Shown: piece by piece, positions 49,759-58,327 of the stretch
Numbering within the stretch: the first letter of the stretch is position 1
Layout: every line of letters begins with the position of its first letter
NCBI GenBank assembly: GCA_034926225.1
Contig: JAYFRF010000001.1
Span: 248,001-312,000 of the forward strand
Length of the DNA: 64,000 bases
Source: JAAZKA01 sp034926225
GTDB taxonomy: Bacteria > Bacillota > Clostridia > Oscillospirales > QAMX01
Reading direction: 5' to 3'
Position numbers and translations under genes: made by a program
The notes under the pieces: generated by a model
What the model was told of the DNA's origin: nothing
Databases searched by the model: none
What the model saw: only the letters and a program-made list of their open reading frames with translations

Positions 49759-51648
49759 ATGAGCTGCACGGCATGCGAGAACCTACATGAAAAAGAATGT
49801 AAGCGTCACCATGAACATGAACACGATACGGGAAAATCCGATCTCCTCCGAGTACTGATCGGCGCGGCAGGACTCGGTATCGCATTCTTCCTGCCGGACG
49901 GCGCGATCAAGATCGCCGTCTGCGTGGCGGCGTACATCGTCGCAGGGTACGAAACGGTGAAAAGCGCGTTTGGCAACCTTACGCATGGCGAGATTTTTGA
50001 CGAGAACCTGCTGATGGTGATCGCCACAGTAGGCGCAATGGCGCTTGGCGACTGGACGGAAGCAGTGGCAGTCATGGTGTTCTTCGGACTCGGGGAATGG
50101 GTGCAGGAGCTTGCGGAAGCGCGGTCAAGACGGTCGATTTCCTCTCTCATGGCGCTGCGACCCGACAGCGCAAGGGTGCTGCGGGAGGGCAAGTCTATGG
50201 AGGTAGACCCGGAAGCGGTAGAAGTCGGAGAAACGATGCTGCTACGCCCCGGCGATCGTGTGCCGCTGGATGGCGTGATTCTCGAGGGCAGCTCCTCGAT
50301 CGATACGGCGGCGCTGACGGGTGAGAGCCTGCCACGCGACGTCGGTGTCGGTGATACAATTCTCGGCGGGTCTGTGTGTAATACGGGTGCGCTGACCGTG
50401 CGTGTGACGAAACCGTTCGGCGCGTCGGCGGTCAGTCGGATTCTGGAGCTGGTCGAAAACGCGACGGAACGCAAGGCAAAAGCAGAGCGCTTTATCACCC
50501 GTTTTGCCCGTGTCTACACACCGTCCGTCGTCGGTGCAGCGGTGCTGGTCGCCGTTTTGCCACCGCTGGTTGGAAACGCGATGCAAACCGCTACGCCTGC
50601 ATGGGATGTATGGATTCGCCGCGCGCTGATGCTCTTGGTTGTGAGCTGCCCGTGTGCGCTAGTGCTTTCGGTACCGCTGACTTACTTTGCGGGCATCGGC
50701 GGCGCGTCGAAACGCGGCATCCTTGTCAAAGGCGCGCAGTACCTAGATACTCTCGCGCGGGTCGATGTTGTGGCGTTCGACAAAACCGGCACGCTGACGA
50801 CCGGCGTCTTAACACTTGCCGAAACCCACGCGAAGGGCTGTACCCCATCGGAGCTGCTCGAGGCGGCAGCGCTCGCGGAATCGGTGTCTGATCACCCTCT
50901 GGCGCTTGCCGTTTTACGTGCGCACGGAGCGGCGATCGATCCTGCGCGTGTGACGGATGCGAAGGCGTTCCCGGGACTTGGTGTATCCTGCGTAGCGGAC
51001 GGTGTGCCGATCCGTGCGGGCAACCGCCGCTTTATCCCACAGGCAGAGGATGTCGAGGGCACCGTCATCCACATCGAGCGCCGCGGGGTGTATATCGGCT
51101 GCCTGACCTTCTCCGACACCGCGAAGCCGGAAACACGCGATGCGATCAAGGAGCTGAAAACCCTCGGTGTAAAGAAGGTCGCGTTGCTGACGGGAGACAT
51201 GGGCGCGTATGCGCTGCGCGGCGCGCCGATCGATGAGGTGCGCGCACGACTGCTGCCGGAGGATAAGGTAAACGCGGTGGAGGCACTTGGTGCGGAGGGT
51301 ACTACGGCCTATGTCGGCGACGGCATCAACGACGCGCCGGTGCTGGCGAGAGCGGACGTCGGCATTGCAATGGGTGCGCTCGGTACGGATGCCGCGATCG
51401 AAGCCGCGGATGTAGTGCTGATGCGCGACAACCCGCGCAGCGTAGCGGAAGCGATTCGTATCGGACGCCGGACAAAGCAGCTAGTGACACAGAATATCGC
51501 GTTCGCGCTGACTGTCAAGTTTGCTGTAATGGTGCTCGCGGTACTTGGCTTCGCGACGATGTGGGAAGCGGTCTTTGCCGACGCGGGGGTAACCGTACTT
51601 TGCGTCCTGAACGCGACAAGGGCTGCGCATTCGTCGAAAAATACTTGA
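49759..51648 (+). CDS. P1B-type heavy-metal-exporting ATPase (Zn/Cd-like)
   Basis: 629 residues. A His-rich N-terminus (KRHHEHEHD) replaces the usual HMA domain. The P-type hallmarks are TGES in the actuator, the CPC metal motif in SCPCALVLS (about 295-299), the phosphorylated DKTGTLT (Asp about 340), SDHPLA in the nucleotide-binding domain and GDGINDAPVL. The final helix has FADAGVTVLCVLNA with an Asp as in Zn/Cd/Pb pumps. It exports zinc, cadmium or a related ion. Operon with the ArsR repressor. Confidence 0.95.
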   Translation: MSCTACENLHEKECKRHHEHEHDTGKSDLLRVLIGAAGLGIAFFLPDGAIKIAVCVAAYIVAGYETVKSAFGNLTHGEIFDENLLMVIATVGAMALGDWTEAVAVMVFFGLGEWVQELAEARSRRSISSLMALRPDSARVLREGKSMEVDPEAVEVGETMLLRPGDRVPLDGVILEGSSSIDTAALTGESLPRDVGVGDTILGGSVCNTGALTVRVTKPFGASAVSRILELVENATERKAKAERFITRFARVYTPSVVGAAVLVAVLPPLVGNAMQTATPAWDVWIRRALMLLVVSCPCALVLSVPLTYFAGIGGASKRGILVKGAQYLDTLARVDVVAFDKTGTLTTGVLTLAETHAKGCTPSELLEAAALAESVSDHPLALAVLRAHGAAIDPARVTDAKAFPGLGVSCVADGVPIRAGNRRFIPQAEDVEGTVIHIERRGVYIGCLTFSDTAKPETRDAIKELKTLGVKKVALLTGDMGAYALRGAPIDEVRARLLPEDKVNAVEALGAEGTTAYVGDGINDAPVLARADVGIAMGALGTDAAIEAADVVLMRDNPRSVAEAIRIGRRTKQLVTQNIAFALTVKFAVMVLAVLGFATMWEAVFADAGVTVLCVLNATRAAHSSKNT

Positions 51649-51673
51649 CAAGGCTTATAAACACAGGTATACT
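51645..51673 (+). promoter_or_regulatory. sigma-A promoter of smpB
   Basis: A perfect TTGACA (51645-51650) that overlaps the ATPase stop codon, a 17-base spacer and TATACT (51668-51673), 37 bases before the smpB ATG. Confidence 0.8.
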
Positions 51674-51710
51674 GAACATATCAAGACGATATTTGGGTAT
51701 GGAGGCGGCT

Positions 51711-52184
51711 ATGCCGATCAAACGCGGAATCAAGAGCGTCGCATCAAACCGGCGCGCGTTTCATGACTATTTTATCCTCGAACGCATGGAAGCGGGCATT
51801 GCTCTCGCCGGGACGGAGGTCAAATCCATCCGGCTGGGACAGTTAAACCTTAAAGACAGCTTTTGCTTTGTCCGTGACGGGGAGATGTACGTGCACGGGA
51901 TGCACATCAGCCCCTACGAGAAGGGGAACATCTTTAATAAGGATCCCGTGCGTGAACGCAAGCTGCTGTTGCATAAGCGCGAGATTCTCAAGCTTTATAA
52001 CGCCGTCAAACGCGACGGATGCACCGTCGTGCCGCTGGAGGTTTACCTCAAGGACTCTCGCGTAAAAGTCGAGATCGGCCTTGCAAAGGGGAAAAAGCTC
52101 TATGATAAACGCGAAGACGAGTCCAAACGCGACGCGAACCGCGAAATGGCGCGATCTCATGCCGGTCGCGGCTTTGAAGACTGA
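51711..52184 (+). CDS. smpB: tmRNA-binding protein SmpB
   Basis: SmpB delivers tmRNA to stalled ribosomes for trans-translation. The 157 residues match the family: NRRAFHDYFILERMEAGIALAGTEVKSIR, the conserved GMHISPYEKGN and KRDGCTVVPLEVYLKD, and the lysine-rich KGKKLYDKREDESKRD tail. GGAGGCGGCT before the ATG supplies the binding site. Its own promoter overlaps the end of the pump gene. I do not see ssrA (tmRNA) in the 52185-52230 gap. Confidence 0.97.
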   Translation: MPIKRGIKSVASNRRAFHDYFILERMEAGIALAGTEVKSIRLGQLNLKDSFCFVRDGEMYVHGMHISPYEKGNIFNKDPVRERKLLLHKREILKLYNAVKRDGCTVVPLEVYLKDSRVKVEIGLAKGKKLYDKREDESKRDANREMARSHAGRGFED

Positions 52185-52195
52185 AAAAAACGACT

Positions 52196-52225
52196 CCCCG
52201 CGAAGGGTAAATGCCATTCGCGGGG
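52196..52225. terminator. Terminator between smpB and alaX
   Basis: CCCCGCGAA (52196-52204) pairs with TTCGCGGGG (52217-52225). On the minus strand GTTTTTTTC follows closely, so it is strongest for the leftward alaX-like gene; it may also end smpB. Confidence 0.75.
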
Positions 52226-52230
52226 AATTG

Positions 52231-53376
52231 TTATGCCGTCTTGACTGCTTCCTCGATAGCGCGGCGCTCCCCCGTCAGACTTCCCTGCGTCAAAACCGCC
52301 GAGCCGCCGCCGCGTCCGGAAAAACGCGTGTTGAGAGCCTTCGTGAATTCCCGCACATCGCCGTTCGCCCGCGCGATGGCGTAGCGGTACACGCCCGCGT
52401 CATCGCCGGAGAAAACTGCGACTAAATCCACACGCGTTCCGGACAGTGCGAGCGCCATCCTGCGCAGATCGTCCGGCTCCATCGCGTCCTCAAACAGAAC
52501 GAGTCTGCCCGGTACGGAGGATAATTCCGCCACCCGGTAGGCCATGAGCCGCTTTTTTAAGGCGGTATTTCCGGCCCGCAGCGCCTCCGCCGCGGCAAGT
52601 GCCGCGCGGACGCCCTCCCCCGTCTCATACGGCTTTGCCGAGACGAGCCGCGCAACCTCCCGGTTCTGCCCCGCAATTGTCACGGCGTCTTCCAGCGCGT
52701 CCATGCCCGCAAGCATCGTTACCCGCGAGCCGCCCTTCCAGCGTATCGCGTCCGCAAGCCGTATCAGGCCGATCTCCCCCGTCCGCCCGACATGCAGCCC
52801 GCAGCAGGCGCAAACATCGACGCCCTCGACGGTGACCAGCCGCACCTCGCCGTCTATCGCACGCTTTGCACGGTAGGCGACACTCTCCGGTGCGGACGGA
52901 TAGACCGCCGATGTAATGGGGACATCCGCCATAACGATCTCGTTTACCCGGCGCTCGACGTCCCTGAGCATTTTTTCATCGAGCGGGAGACTCCAGTCCA
53001 GCGTGACCAAGCTATCATTCATATGAAAGCCGACGTTATCCCCACCGGTCAGCGTATGCAGCAAACCGCTGACAATATGCTCACCCGAATGTCGCCGCAT
53101 GAAGGCGAGCCTGCGCGCAAGGTCGATCTCGCAGGCAACCTGAGTACCCGGCTCGAGCGGAGACGGCAGCAACACGGCGGGCGCGTCCTCATCCGTACCC
53201 ACGGCGGGGATGCCGTTCACGGTACCGGTATCGGCGGGCTGCCCTCCGCCGCCGGGATAGAAGCCGATACGGTCTAGCGTGACGCGATAGGCATCGGCCG
53301 CGGGATTGCAGGAAAGTACGGTTGCGGTAAAGGCGGCCTTGCGGGGGGTGTCGTAATAAAGGCGATCCGAAAACAT
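52231..53376 (-). CDS. AlaX-like alanyl-tRNA editing protein with DHHA1 domain
   Basis: A 381-residue protein matching the editing half of alanyl-tRNA synthetase: FYPGGGGQPADTG, the zinc motif RRHSGEHIVSG and CACCGLHV, and a C-terminal DHHA1 domain with GRGGGSAVLTQG. AlaX proteins hydrolyse mischarged Ser-tRNA-Ala or Gly-tRNA-Ala. The length places it in the long AlaX-L group. The start at 53376 follows a weak GGAGAACG-type site. Monocistronic on the minus strand. Confidence 0.9.
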   Translation of the reverse strand: MFSDRLYYDTPRKAAFTATVLSCNPAADAYRVTLDRIGFYPGGGGQPADTGTVNGIPAVGTDEDAPAVLLPSPLEPGTQVACEIDLARRLAFMRRHSGEHIVSGLLHTLTGGDNVGFHMNDSLVTLDWSLPLDEKMLRDVERRVNEIVMADVPITSAVYPSAPESVAYRAKRAIDGEVRLVTVEGVDVCACCGLHVGRTGEIGLIRLADAIRWKGGSRVTMLAGMDALEDAVTIAGQNREVARLVSAKPYETGEGVRAALAAAEALRAGNTALKKRLMAYRVAELSSVPGRLVLFEDAMEPDDLRRMALALSGTRVDLVAVFSGDDAGVYRYAIARANGDVREFTKALNTRFSGRGGGSAVLTQGSLTGERRAIEEAVKTA

Positions 53377-53492
53377 GCACGCGTTCTCCTAAAATACAGT
53401 TTTTCTTCTCTATTGTACACAAGCATACCTGCAATTGCAAGAGCTGCTATGAAAAAAGAGGTGTCGAATTGTGTATAAATAACGATAACACT

Positions 53493-53566
53493 GTTAACAT
53501 TTCGTAAGGATTGTCCATTTACTTTTTTCGCACATGCGTATATAATAAAGACACGTTAACATCCCG
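53493..53566 (+). promoter_or_regulatory. Promoter of the NCS2 gene flanked by a repeated GTTAACAT(n2)CG element
   Basis: TTTACT (53518-53523), a 17-base spacer and a perfect TATAAT (53541-53546). The element GTTAACATTTCG (53493-53504) lies upstream of the -35, and GTTAACATCCCG (53555-53566) lies at the expected start of transcription, 62 bases apart, about six helical turns. This is a typical layout for a repressor binding two sites. Confidence 0.65.
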
Positions 53567-53616
53567 TCCAGATGATCTTCACGCAAGGCAGATCATGTTT
53601 AAGACGGGAATTTTTT
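53563..53616 (+). terminator. Leader hairpin with T-run (attenuator) before the NCS2 permease
   Basis: CCCGTC (53563-53568) pairs with GACGGG (53603-53608), and ATGATCT (53572-53578) with AGATCAT (53590-53596). An asymmetric internal loop (3 against 6 bases) separates them. Six T residues (53611-53616) follow, then the NCS2 ribosome binding site. It is a terminator inside the transcript leader, so regulation by premature termination is likely; it does not match the purine riboswitch pattern I know. Confidence 0.6.
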
Positions 53617-53634
53617 GATTTTGGAGGGCTTTCC

Positions 53635-54966
53635 ATGGACAAATTCTTCAAACTCAGCGAGCACAAGACCTCGATTAAGACGGAGATTGTCGGTGGCATT
53701 ACAACCTTCTTTGCAATGGCCTACATCATCTTCGTCAATCCGAACATGCTTTGCGTCGATCTAGGCGACGGCTTCTTCCCTGCGATGCCCGGCGAACTGT
53801 GGACATCCGTCCTCGTCGCGACCTGCATTTCCGCCGCGCTGGGCACCATCCTGACCGCCCTGCTTGCCAATGTTCCCTTCGCGCAGGCGCCCGGCATGGG
53901 ACTCAACGGATTCTTTACGTACACCGTCTGCCTCGGTATGGGCTTTACCTGGCAACAAGCGCTGACCATCGTCCTAATCTCCGGTCTCCTTTTCTTCATT
54001 ATAGCGATCTCTCCGCTGCGCTCCAAAGTCATCGCGTCCATTCCTGCAAGCTTAAAAGCAGCTATCAGCGCCGGTATCGGTCTGTTTATTGCACTGATTG
54101 GTCTGCTTAATGTTAAAATCGTCAGCTTTGCGGCTGGCGTTCCGTCGTTGAACTTTGCCGGCAACAAGGTCGGGCTTGTGGCGATCATCGGTATAGTGAT
54201 AATGGCGATCCTGATGGCCTTCAAGGTCAAGGGAGCGATCTTAATCGGCATCCTGGTGACCACGATCGTTGGCATCCCCTTCGGCGTGACTACCTTCCCG
54301 GAAACCCTGACCTTGTCCGGCATCACCCTCGCACCCGTCTTCCTGAAGTTTGACTTCGGAGGGCTGCTCTCCCACGGTCTCCTGCCGCTGATCACTGCGA
54401 TCATTTCCTTCACACTGGTCGACTGCTTTGACACCGTCGGTACTCTGATCGGTACCGCCGGCAACGCCGGAATGCTTGATAAGAAGGGCAACCTCCCCGG
54501 CGGCGACCGTGCACTGATCGCCGACGCCGCGGCCACCTGTGTCGGCGCTTGTCTGGGCACCTCCACTGTAACGACCTTCGTCGAGTCATCCACCGGTATT
54601 TCCGAAGGCGCCCGTACGGGTCTGGCTTCCATTGTAACCGGTATTCTGTTCTTACTCGCGATCATCATTGCGCCTATTGCCGGTATCATTCCGGCGGCAG
54701 CAACTGCTCCAGCGCTGATCATCGTTGGTGTTCTGATGATCAAGGGCGTTGCGAAGATCGATTGGAACGACATTGAGACCGCGATTCCTTGCTTCCTGAC
54801 GATTGCCATGATGCCGTTTGCGTATTCCATCTCTGATGGTATCGGCTTCGGTTTCATCTCCTATGTCCTCATCAAGACTGTTCGCAGAAAGTTTAAGGAA
54901 GTTCCGGCGCTGATGTATATTATTTCGCTTATCTTTATCCTCAAGTACGTCCTGTCAGTTTTGTAA
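53635..54966 (+). CDS. NCS2-family purine permease (AzgA/PbuG-like)
   Basis: A 443-residue transporter with 12-14 membrane segments. Signature segments are KTEIVGGITTFFAMAYIIFVNP near the start, PGMGLNGFFTYT and ALIADAAATCVGACLGTSTVTTFVES; together they are typical of the AzgA/PbuG group that imports adenine, guanine or hypoxanthine with protons. The start at 53635 (MDKFFKL) follows GGAGGG; an in-frame ATG at 53572 lies in the leader hairpin and has no site. Monocistronic with a complex leader and a strong terminator. Confidence 0.93.
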   Translation: MDKFFKLSEHKTSIKTEIVGGITTFFAMAYIIFVNPNMLCVDLGDGFFPAMPGELWTSVLVATCISAALGTILTALLANVPFAQAPGMGLNGFFTYTVCLGMGFTWQQALTIVLISGLLFFIIAISPLRSKVIASIPASLKAAISAGIGLFIALIGLLNVKIVSFAAGVPSLNFAGNKVGLVAIIGIVIMAILMAFKVKGAILIGILVTTIVGIPFGVTTFPETLTLSGITLAPVFLKFDFGGLLSHGLLPLITAIISFTLVDCFDTVGTLIGTAGNAGMLDKKGNLPGGDRALIADAAATCVGACLGTSTVTTFVESSTGISEGARTGLASIVTGILFLLAIIIAPIAGIIPAAATAPALIIVGVLMIKGVAKIDWNDIETAIPCFLTIAMMPFAYSISDGIGFGFISYVLIKTVRRKFKEVPALMYIISLIFILKYVLSVL

Positions 54967-54980
54967 GAGAACAATAGCGA

Positions 54981-55022
54981 AAGTGCGTCGAGTGTTTAAG
55001 ACTTCGACGCACTTTTATTTTT
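54981..55022 (+). terminator. Terminator of the NCS2 gene
   Basis: AAGTGCGTCGA (54981-54991) pairs with TCGACGCACTT (55004-55014), 11 bp, followed by a T-rich tail. Confidence 0.85.
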
Positions 55023-55175
55023 ATATAAAAGAATAAGATATCGCCGCCATTCTATATTTTTAATAACACCGTGCGAATATGCTACATTAAGACGACCTGA
55101 TAAAGCCTTCCTTGTGAATAAGTGAGGTAAATGTCATAAAAAGTTTTCGAAAAAAAATACCGTCAGGCTGAAAAT

Positions 55176-55203
55176 TTGCTTGCGCAAAGCGATCGGATAT
55201 GAT
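55176..55203 (+). promoter_or_regulatory. Possible promoter of degV
   Basis: TTGCTT (55176-55181), a 16-base spacer and TATGAT (55198-55203). The remainder of the long gap 55023-55278 is AT-rich and shows no ORF or RNA I can support. Confidence 0.4.
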
Positions 55204-55278
55204 AAACTTGGTTTATATGGGCAAAGCGCGTCCTAAAATGAGGTTCCGCTCGTGCTCAAGAACGGAGGATAACCCTAT

Positions 55279-56163
55279 ATGGCCGATTTTATGATCAGTT
55301 GCTGCTCGACAGCCGATCTGAAGGCAGCGCATTTTAAGGAGCGCAACATCCAGTGGATACCGTTTCATTTCCTCATCGACAGCGTGTCTTATAATGACGA
55401 TCAGTCGATGCCCAGTAAGAACTTTTATAATGCGATGCGTAACGGCGCGGATACGAAAACCGCGCAGGTCAGCACCGGCGAGTTTATCGAATATTTTACC
55501 CCTTTCCTTGAGCAGGGTAAGGATATCCTGCATGTGTCCTTGTCGTCGGGGCTGTCCGGCGTTTATAATGCCGCCTGCATCGCACGCGACGACTTGCGCG
55601 AGCGCTTTCCCGATCGAAAAATCTATGTCGTGGACTCCCTCGGCGCTTCCTCCGGCTATGGGCTGATCATGGATACTCTCGCCGATCTGCGCGACGGAGG
55701 CATGGATATAGATGAGCTGTACGCTTGGACCGAAAAGCACCGCTTAGAGATGTGGCACTGGTTCTTCTCCACCGACCTAACCTTCTACGTCAAGGGCGGA
55801 CGTCTTTCCAAGGTGGGCGGTTGGTTCGGTACCGTCCTCCATATCTGCCCGATGCTCAATATGAACGAAACCGGTCATCTGACGCCCCGCCAGAAGCTGC
55901 GCGGAAAAATCAAGGCTATCCAAAGCATTGTCGACCGTATGGAGGAAACCGCCCGCGACGGTCTTGCCTATGCCGGCAAATGCTTCATCTCCCAGTCCGA
56001 TTGCCTCGAAGACGCCAAAGCGGTCGCAAAGCTCATCGAAAGCCGCTTTCCCAAGCTTAACGGCCGTGTCCTGATCAATGACATCGGCACCACCATCGGC
56101 AGCCACACCGGCCCCGGTACCGTAGCGCTCTTCTTCTGGGGGAAGAGCCGCGCCGAAGCGTAA
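55279..56163 (+). CDS. DegV-family fatty-acid-binding protein
   Basis: A 294-residue DegV protein. Such proteins (FakB) bind fatty acids and present them to the FakA kinase for phospholipid synthesis. Family motifs are the N-terminal STADL, the TAQVSTGEF region, LSSGLSGVYNAA and, near the end, DIGTTIGSHTGPGTVALFFWG. No FakA (DAK-domain) gene lies beside it, so the partner must be elsewhere. CGGAGGA precedes the ATG at 55279. It is single and ends at the terminator at 56193. Confidence 0.92.
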   Translation: MADFMISCCSTADLKAAHFKERNIQWIPFHFLIDSVSYNDDQSMPSKNFYNAMRNGADTKTAQVSTGEFIEYFTPFLEQGKDILHVSLSSGLSGVYNAACIARDDLRERFPDRKIYVVDSLGASSGYGLIMDTLADLRDGGMDIDELYAWTEKHRLEMWHWFFSTDLTFYVKGGRLSKVGGWFGTVLHICPMLNMNETGHLTPRQKLRGKIKAIQSIVDRMEETARDGLAYAGKCFISQSDCLEDAKAVAKLIESRFPKLNGRVLINDIGTTIGSHTGPGTVALFFWGKSRAEA

Positions 56164-56192
56164 GCCTCACCTTTTATATTAAATAACTTACG

Positions 56193-56241
56193 AGACGGCA
56201 CGATTCTGTCCGCTTTGGCGGAAGGATCGTGCCGTCTTTTT
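56193..56241 (+). terminator. Terminator of degV
   Basis: AGACGGCACGAT (56193-56204) pairs with ATCGTGCCGTCT (56226-56237), with a second short stem TCCGC/GCGGA in the loop, then TTTT. Confidence 0.85.
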
Positions 56242-56282
56242 CGTTTATGCCGGTAATAGGGCCTATATCGAGGCTTCTTATG

Positions 56283-57137
56283 TTATTTTATTAGATTACT
56301 TTGTAATTTTATCCAATCAATGCAGAGGTTCATCCATGTCGCGACGTGCGGGTCGCGTATAGAATCCTGGTCTACAGCGGAAGATTGCTCGTTTGCAACG
56401 GACAGACCATGACCGCCGTAGGGATAGACATGCAACTCGAACGGAATCCGGTGTGCGCGCAGCGCCCCGGCAAGCTTCAGGCTGTTCTCGACCGGCACGC
56501 TTCCGTCCTCCCAGGTATGCCACAGGAACGCGGGCGGGGTCGTATCGTCCACACGCTTTTCCAGCGACAGTTTCGCGTATTCCTCGTCGGGAAGTCCGGA
56601 ACCAAGCAGATTCTCGAACGAGCCTCTATGGGAATCAGGGCCATAGAGAATGACAGGATAGCATAGAATCATACCGTCGGGACGCGCGAGGCGGTTGTCG
56701 ATGCCAAGCGTTTCTGCGATGCAAGGCTCGTTCCAGAGGATACCGGAGGACGCCGCGAGATGACCGCCTGCCGAAAAGCCGCAGATGTAGATGTTGTCCG
56801 GGTCGGCATGCAGCTCGTCGGCGTTGCGGCGCACCCACGCGATGGTGGCCGCGACCTCTAAGAGAGCTGTGGGATAACGATCCGGGGCGCAGGAATAATA
56901 CAGCGTCAGGCTCTGGAACCCTGCGTTCAGGAACGGCAGTGCGATGGGGTCGGCTTCGCGTTCGGAGGTGAAGGCATACCCGCCGCCGGGCAGCGTGATC
57001 ACCACGGGACGGCGCATATTCTCACCCGTACCGATACGCGGCGAGTTTTCGCGCAGAAGCACTTGCAAGCTCGCGGGAGTCTGTGTTTGGGGCAGGAGCG
57101 GATTGATTTCCTGCATGGATAAAGACATGTAACGCAT
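56283..57137 (-). CDS. Alpha/beta-hydrolase esterase (acetyl-xylan-esterase-like)
   Basis: A 284-residue esterase: oxyanion motif LPGGGYAF, nucleophile elbow ICGFSAGGHLA with the catalytic serine, FLWHTWEDGSVPVENS with the acid and GGHGLSVAN with the histidine. It resembles intracellular acetyl esterases (Aes/BD-FAE type) that remove acyl groups from imported sugars. No signal peptide. An AAGGAG box lies about 11 bases before the ATG. It is the last gene of the run that begins with the Gld-like ABC system. Confidence 0.87.
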   Translation of the reverse strand: MRYMSLSMQEINPLLPQTQTPASLQVLLRENSPRIGTGENMRRPVVITLPGGGYAFTSEREADPIALPFLNAGFQSLTLYYSCAPDRYPTALLEVAATIAWVRRNADELHADPDNIYICGFSAGGHLAASSGILWNEPCIAETLGIDNRLARPDGMILCYPVILYGPDSHRGSFENLLGSGLPDEEYAKLSLEKRVDDTTPPAFLWHTWEDGSVPVENSLKLAGALRAHRIPFELHVYPYGGHGLSVANEQSSAVDQDSIRDPHVATWMNLCIDWIKLQSNLIK

Positions 57138-57210
57138 GGATGCTCTCTCTCCTTATCAATGTATATCGAATGTTGGAATACGGCGTACCTTGTCCGTTTT
57201 CGTTCACGCA

Positions 57211-58299
57211 TCAAAGATTTTTCTCAAGAAATGCCATTTGTTCAAGCCAGTCTTCGCGGTCGTAATAATGCAGTCCTTTTCTGACATGATACCCGAGCTT
57301 CCCGTCATGGAAGTGCTGCGGCGCGACCGGCAGATATTCCGGTATCGGTGCAAGCCCCGGTATGCCGAGCAGCGTATACGCGTCCGACGCCGCTACAGCC
57401 GCAAGAAATTCGCTTGCGGGGTCCGCCCATAGATCCTCTTCCGCGCTCGCGATGTAGCAAAGCCTCGGCGCGACGCAGGCGGAGACGAAATGGTGGTCAA
57501 ACGGCATTTTGTACACGTCGCTGGCATATTCCGCGTAGCGAGGGCAGAACCAGAACGGAAATACAGTCGTGATGCGGTCGACATGCTCGCCGACCTTGCC
57601 GCGTTCGATGGCGGCGCCGCCGCAGCCGGAGTCGTTGGAGATGCCGCAGAAGAAACGCTCGTCTTGCGCGGCACACCAAAGCGCGGTCTTGCCCAAACGA
57701 GAATGCCCCGTTACCGTAACGCGCGACGCGTCGACACCGGGGATCGTCTCAAGCCAGTCGAGGACGCGCGACGTGGCATATGCCCACATGCCAATCTTGC
57801 CCCATTCGTCCGCGCGTCGTTCGCGCGCGCCGACATAGAGCGCACCGAGACCGTTTGTAAAGTCGCCGTCGTCGGTCGCGACGTCGCGGTAGTCAAACAT
57901 CGCGAGGGCAAAGCCGCGGTCGGTGATCTCCTCAATGGGCGTATAACGGTCGGGATAATCCGGGCGGAAGCAGATGTGCAGGAAAACCGGTGCATGAGGA
58001 TACGCCGCGGGACGGAAGAGCTGCACGGGGAAGGTGTGATCGCCGCAGGGGGTGTGCAGCGTCAGTGCGACGGTGTCATGGCGAACCTTTCCCGCACAGT
58101 AGCGCTCGTTGGTCTCGAGAATCTTTCCTTCGACAGGGCATGGCGGCGGGGTGACGCCATAGATGTTCTCCTGCAGGATGCCGAGCATCTCCGCCCGGCG
58201 GGTAGGCCAGCTTTCGCGGGAGACCAGGGTGCCGTCGCACATGGTAATAAGCGCTGGGATATGGCGTTCGTGGAGAAGAGCTTTGACGGACTTTGGCAT
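57211..58299 (-). CDS. CE15-like/glucuronoyl-esterase-type alpha/beta hydrolase
   Basis: About 362 residues. The nucleophile elbow VTGHSRLGKTALW is the GxSRxGK pattern of CE15 glucuronoyl esterases and related acyl hydrolases; VAPRLCYIASAEEDLWADP supplies the acid region and GYHVRKGLHYYDREDW the histidine region. Secreted CE15 enzymes cleave lignin-glucuronoxylan esters; this version has no signal peptide and so acts inside the cell on imported acylated or methyl-esterified sugars. I start at 58299 (MPKSVKAL) after GAGAGG; the longer frame to 58428 overlaps the upstream gene. Cotranscribed with the DUF4340 gene and the esterase. Confidence 0.82.
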   Translation of the reverse strand: MPKSVKALLHERHIPALITMCDGTLVSRESWPTRRAEMLGILQENIYGVTPPPCPVEGKILETNERYCAGKVRHDTVALTLHTPCGDHTFPVQLFRPAAYPHAPVFLHICFRPDYPDRYTPIEEITDRGFALAMFDYRDVATDDGDFTNGLGALYVGARERRADEWGKIGMWAYATSRVLDWLETIPGVDASRVTVTGHSRLGKTALWCAAQDERFFCGISNDSGCGGAAIERGKVGEHVDRITTVFPFWFCPRYAEYASDVYKMPFDHHFVSACVAPRLCYIASAEEDLWADPASEFLAAVAASDAYTLLGIPGLAPIPEYLPVAPQHFHDGKLGYHVRKGLHYYDREDWLEQMAFLEKNL

Positions 58300-58327
58300 G
58301 GGGATAACCTCTCTTTCGAATCTCAAA

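Noticed and set aside
52185..52230. tmRNA (ssrA) next to smpB
   Set aside because: The gap is only about 46 bases and holds just a terminator hairpin.
53553..53634. Guanine/adenine riboswitch before the purine permease
   Set aside because: The leader is too short and has no three-way junction or conserved TATA/CTAC-like core.
53721..54857. 378-codon frame opposite the NCS2 gene
   Set aside because: Antisense shadow of a GC-rich membrane protein gene; no ribosome binding site and no motif.
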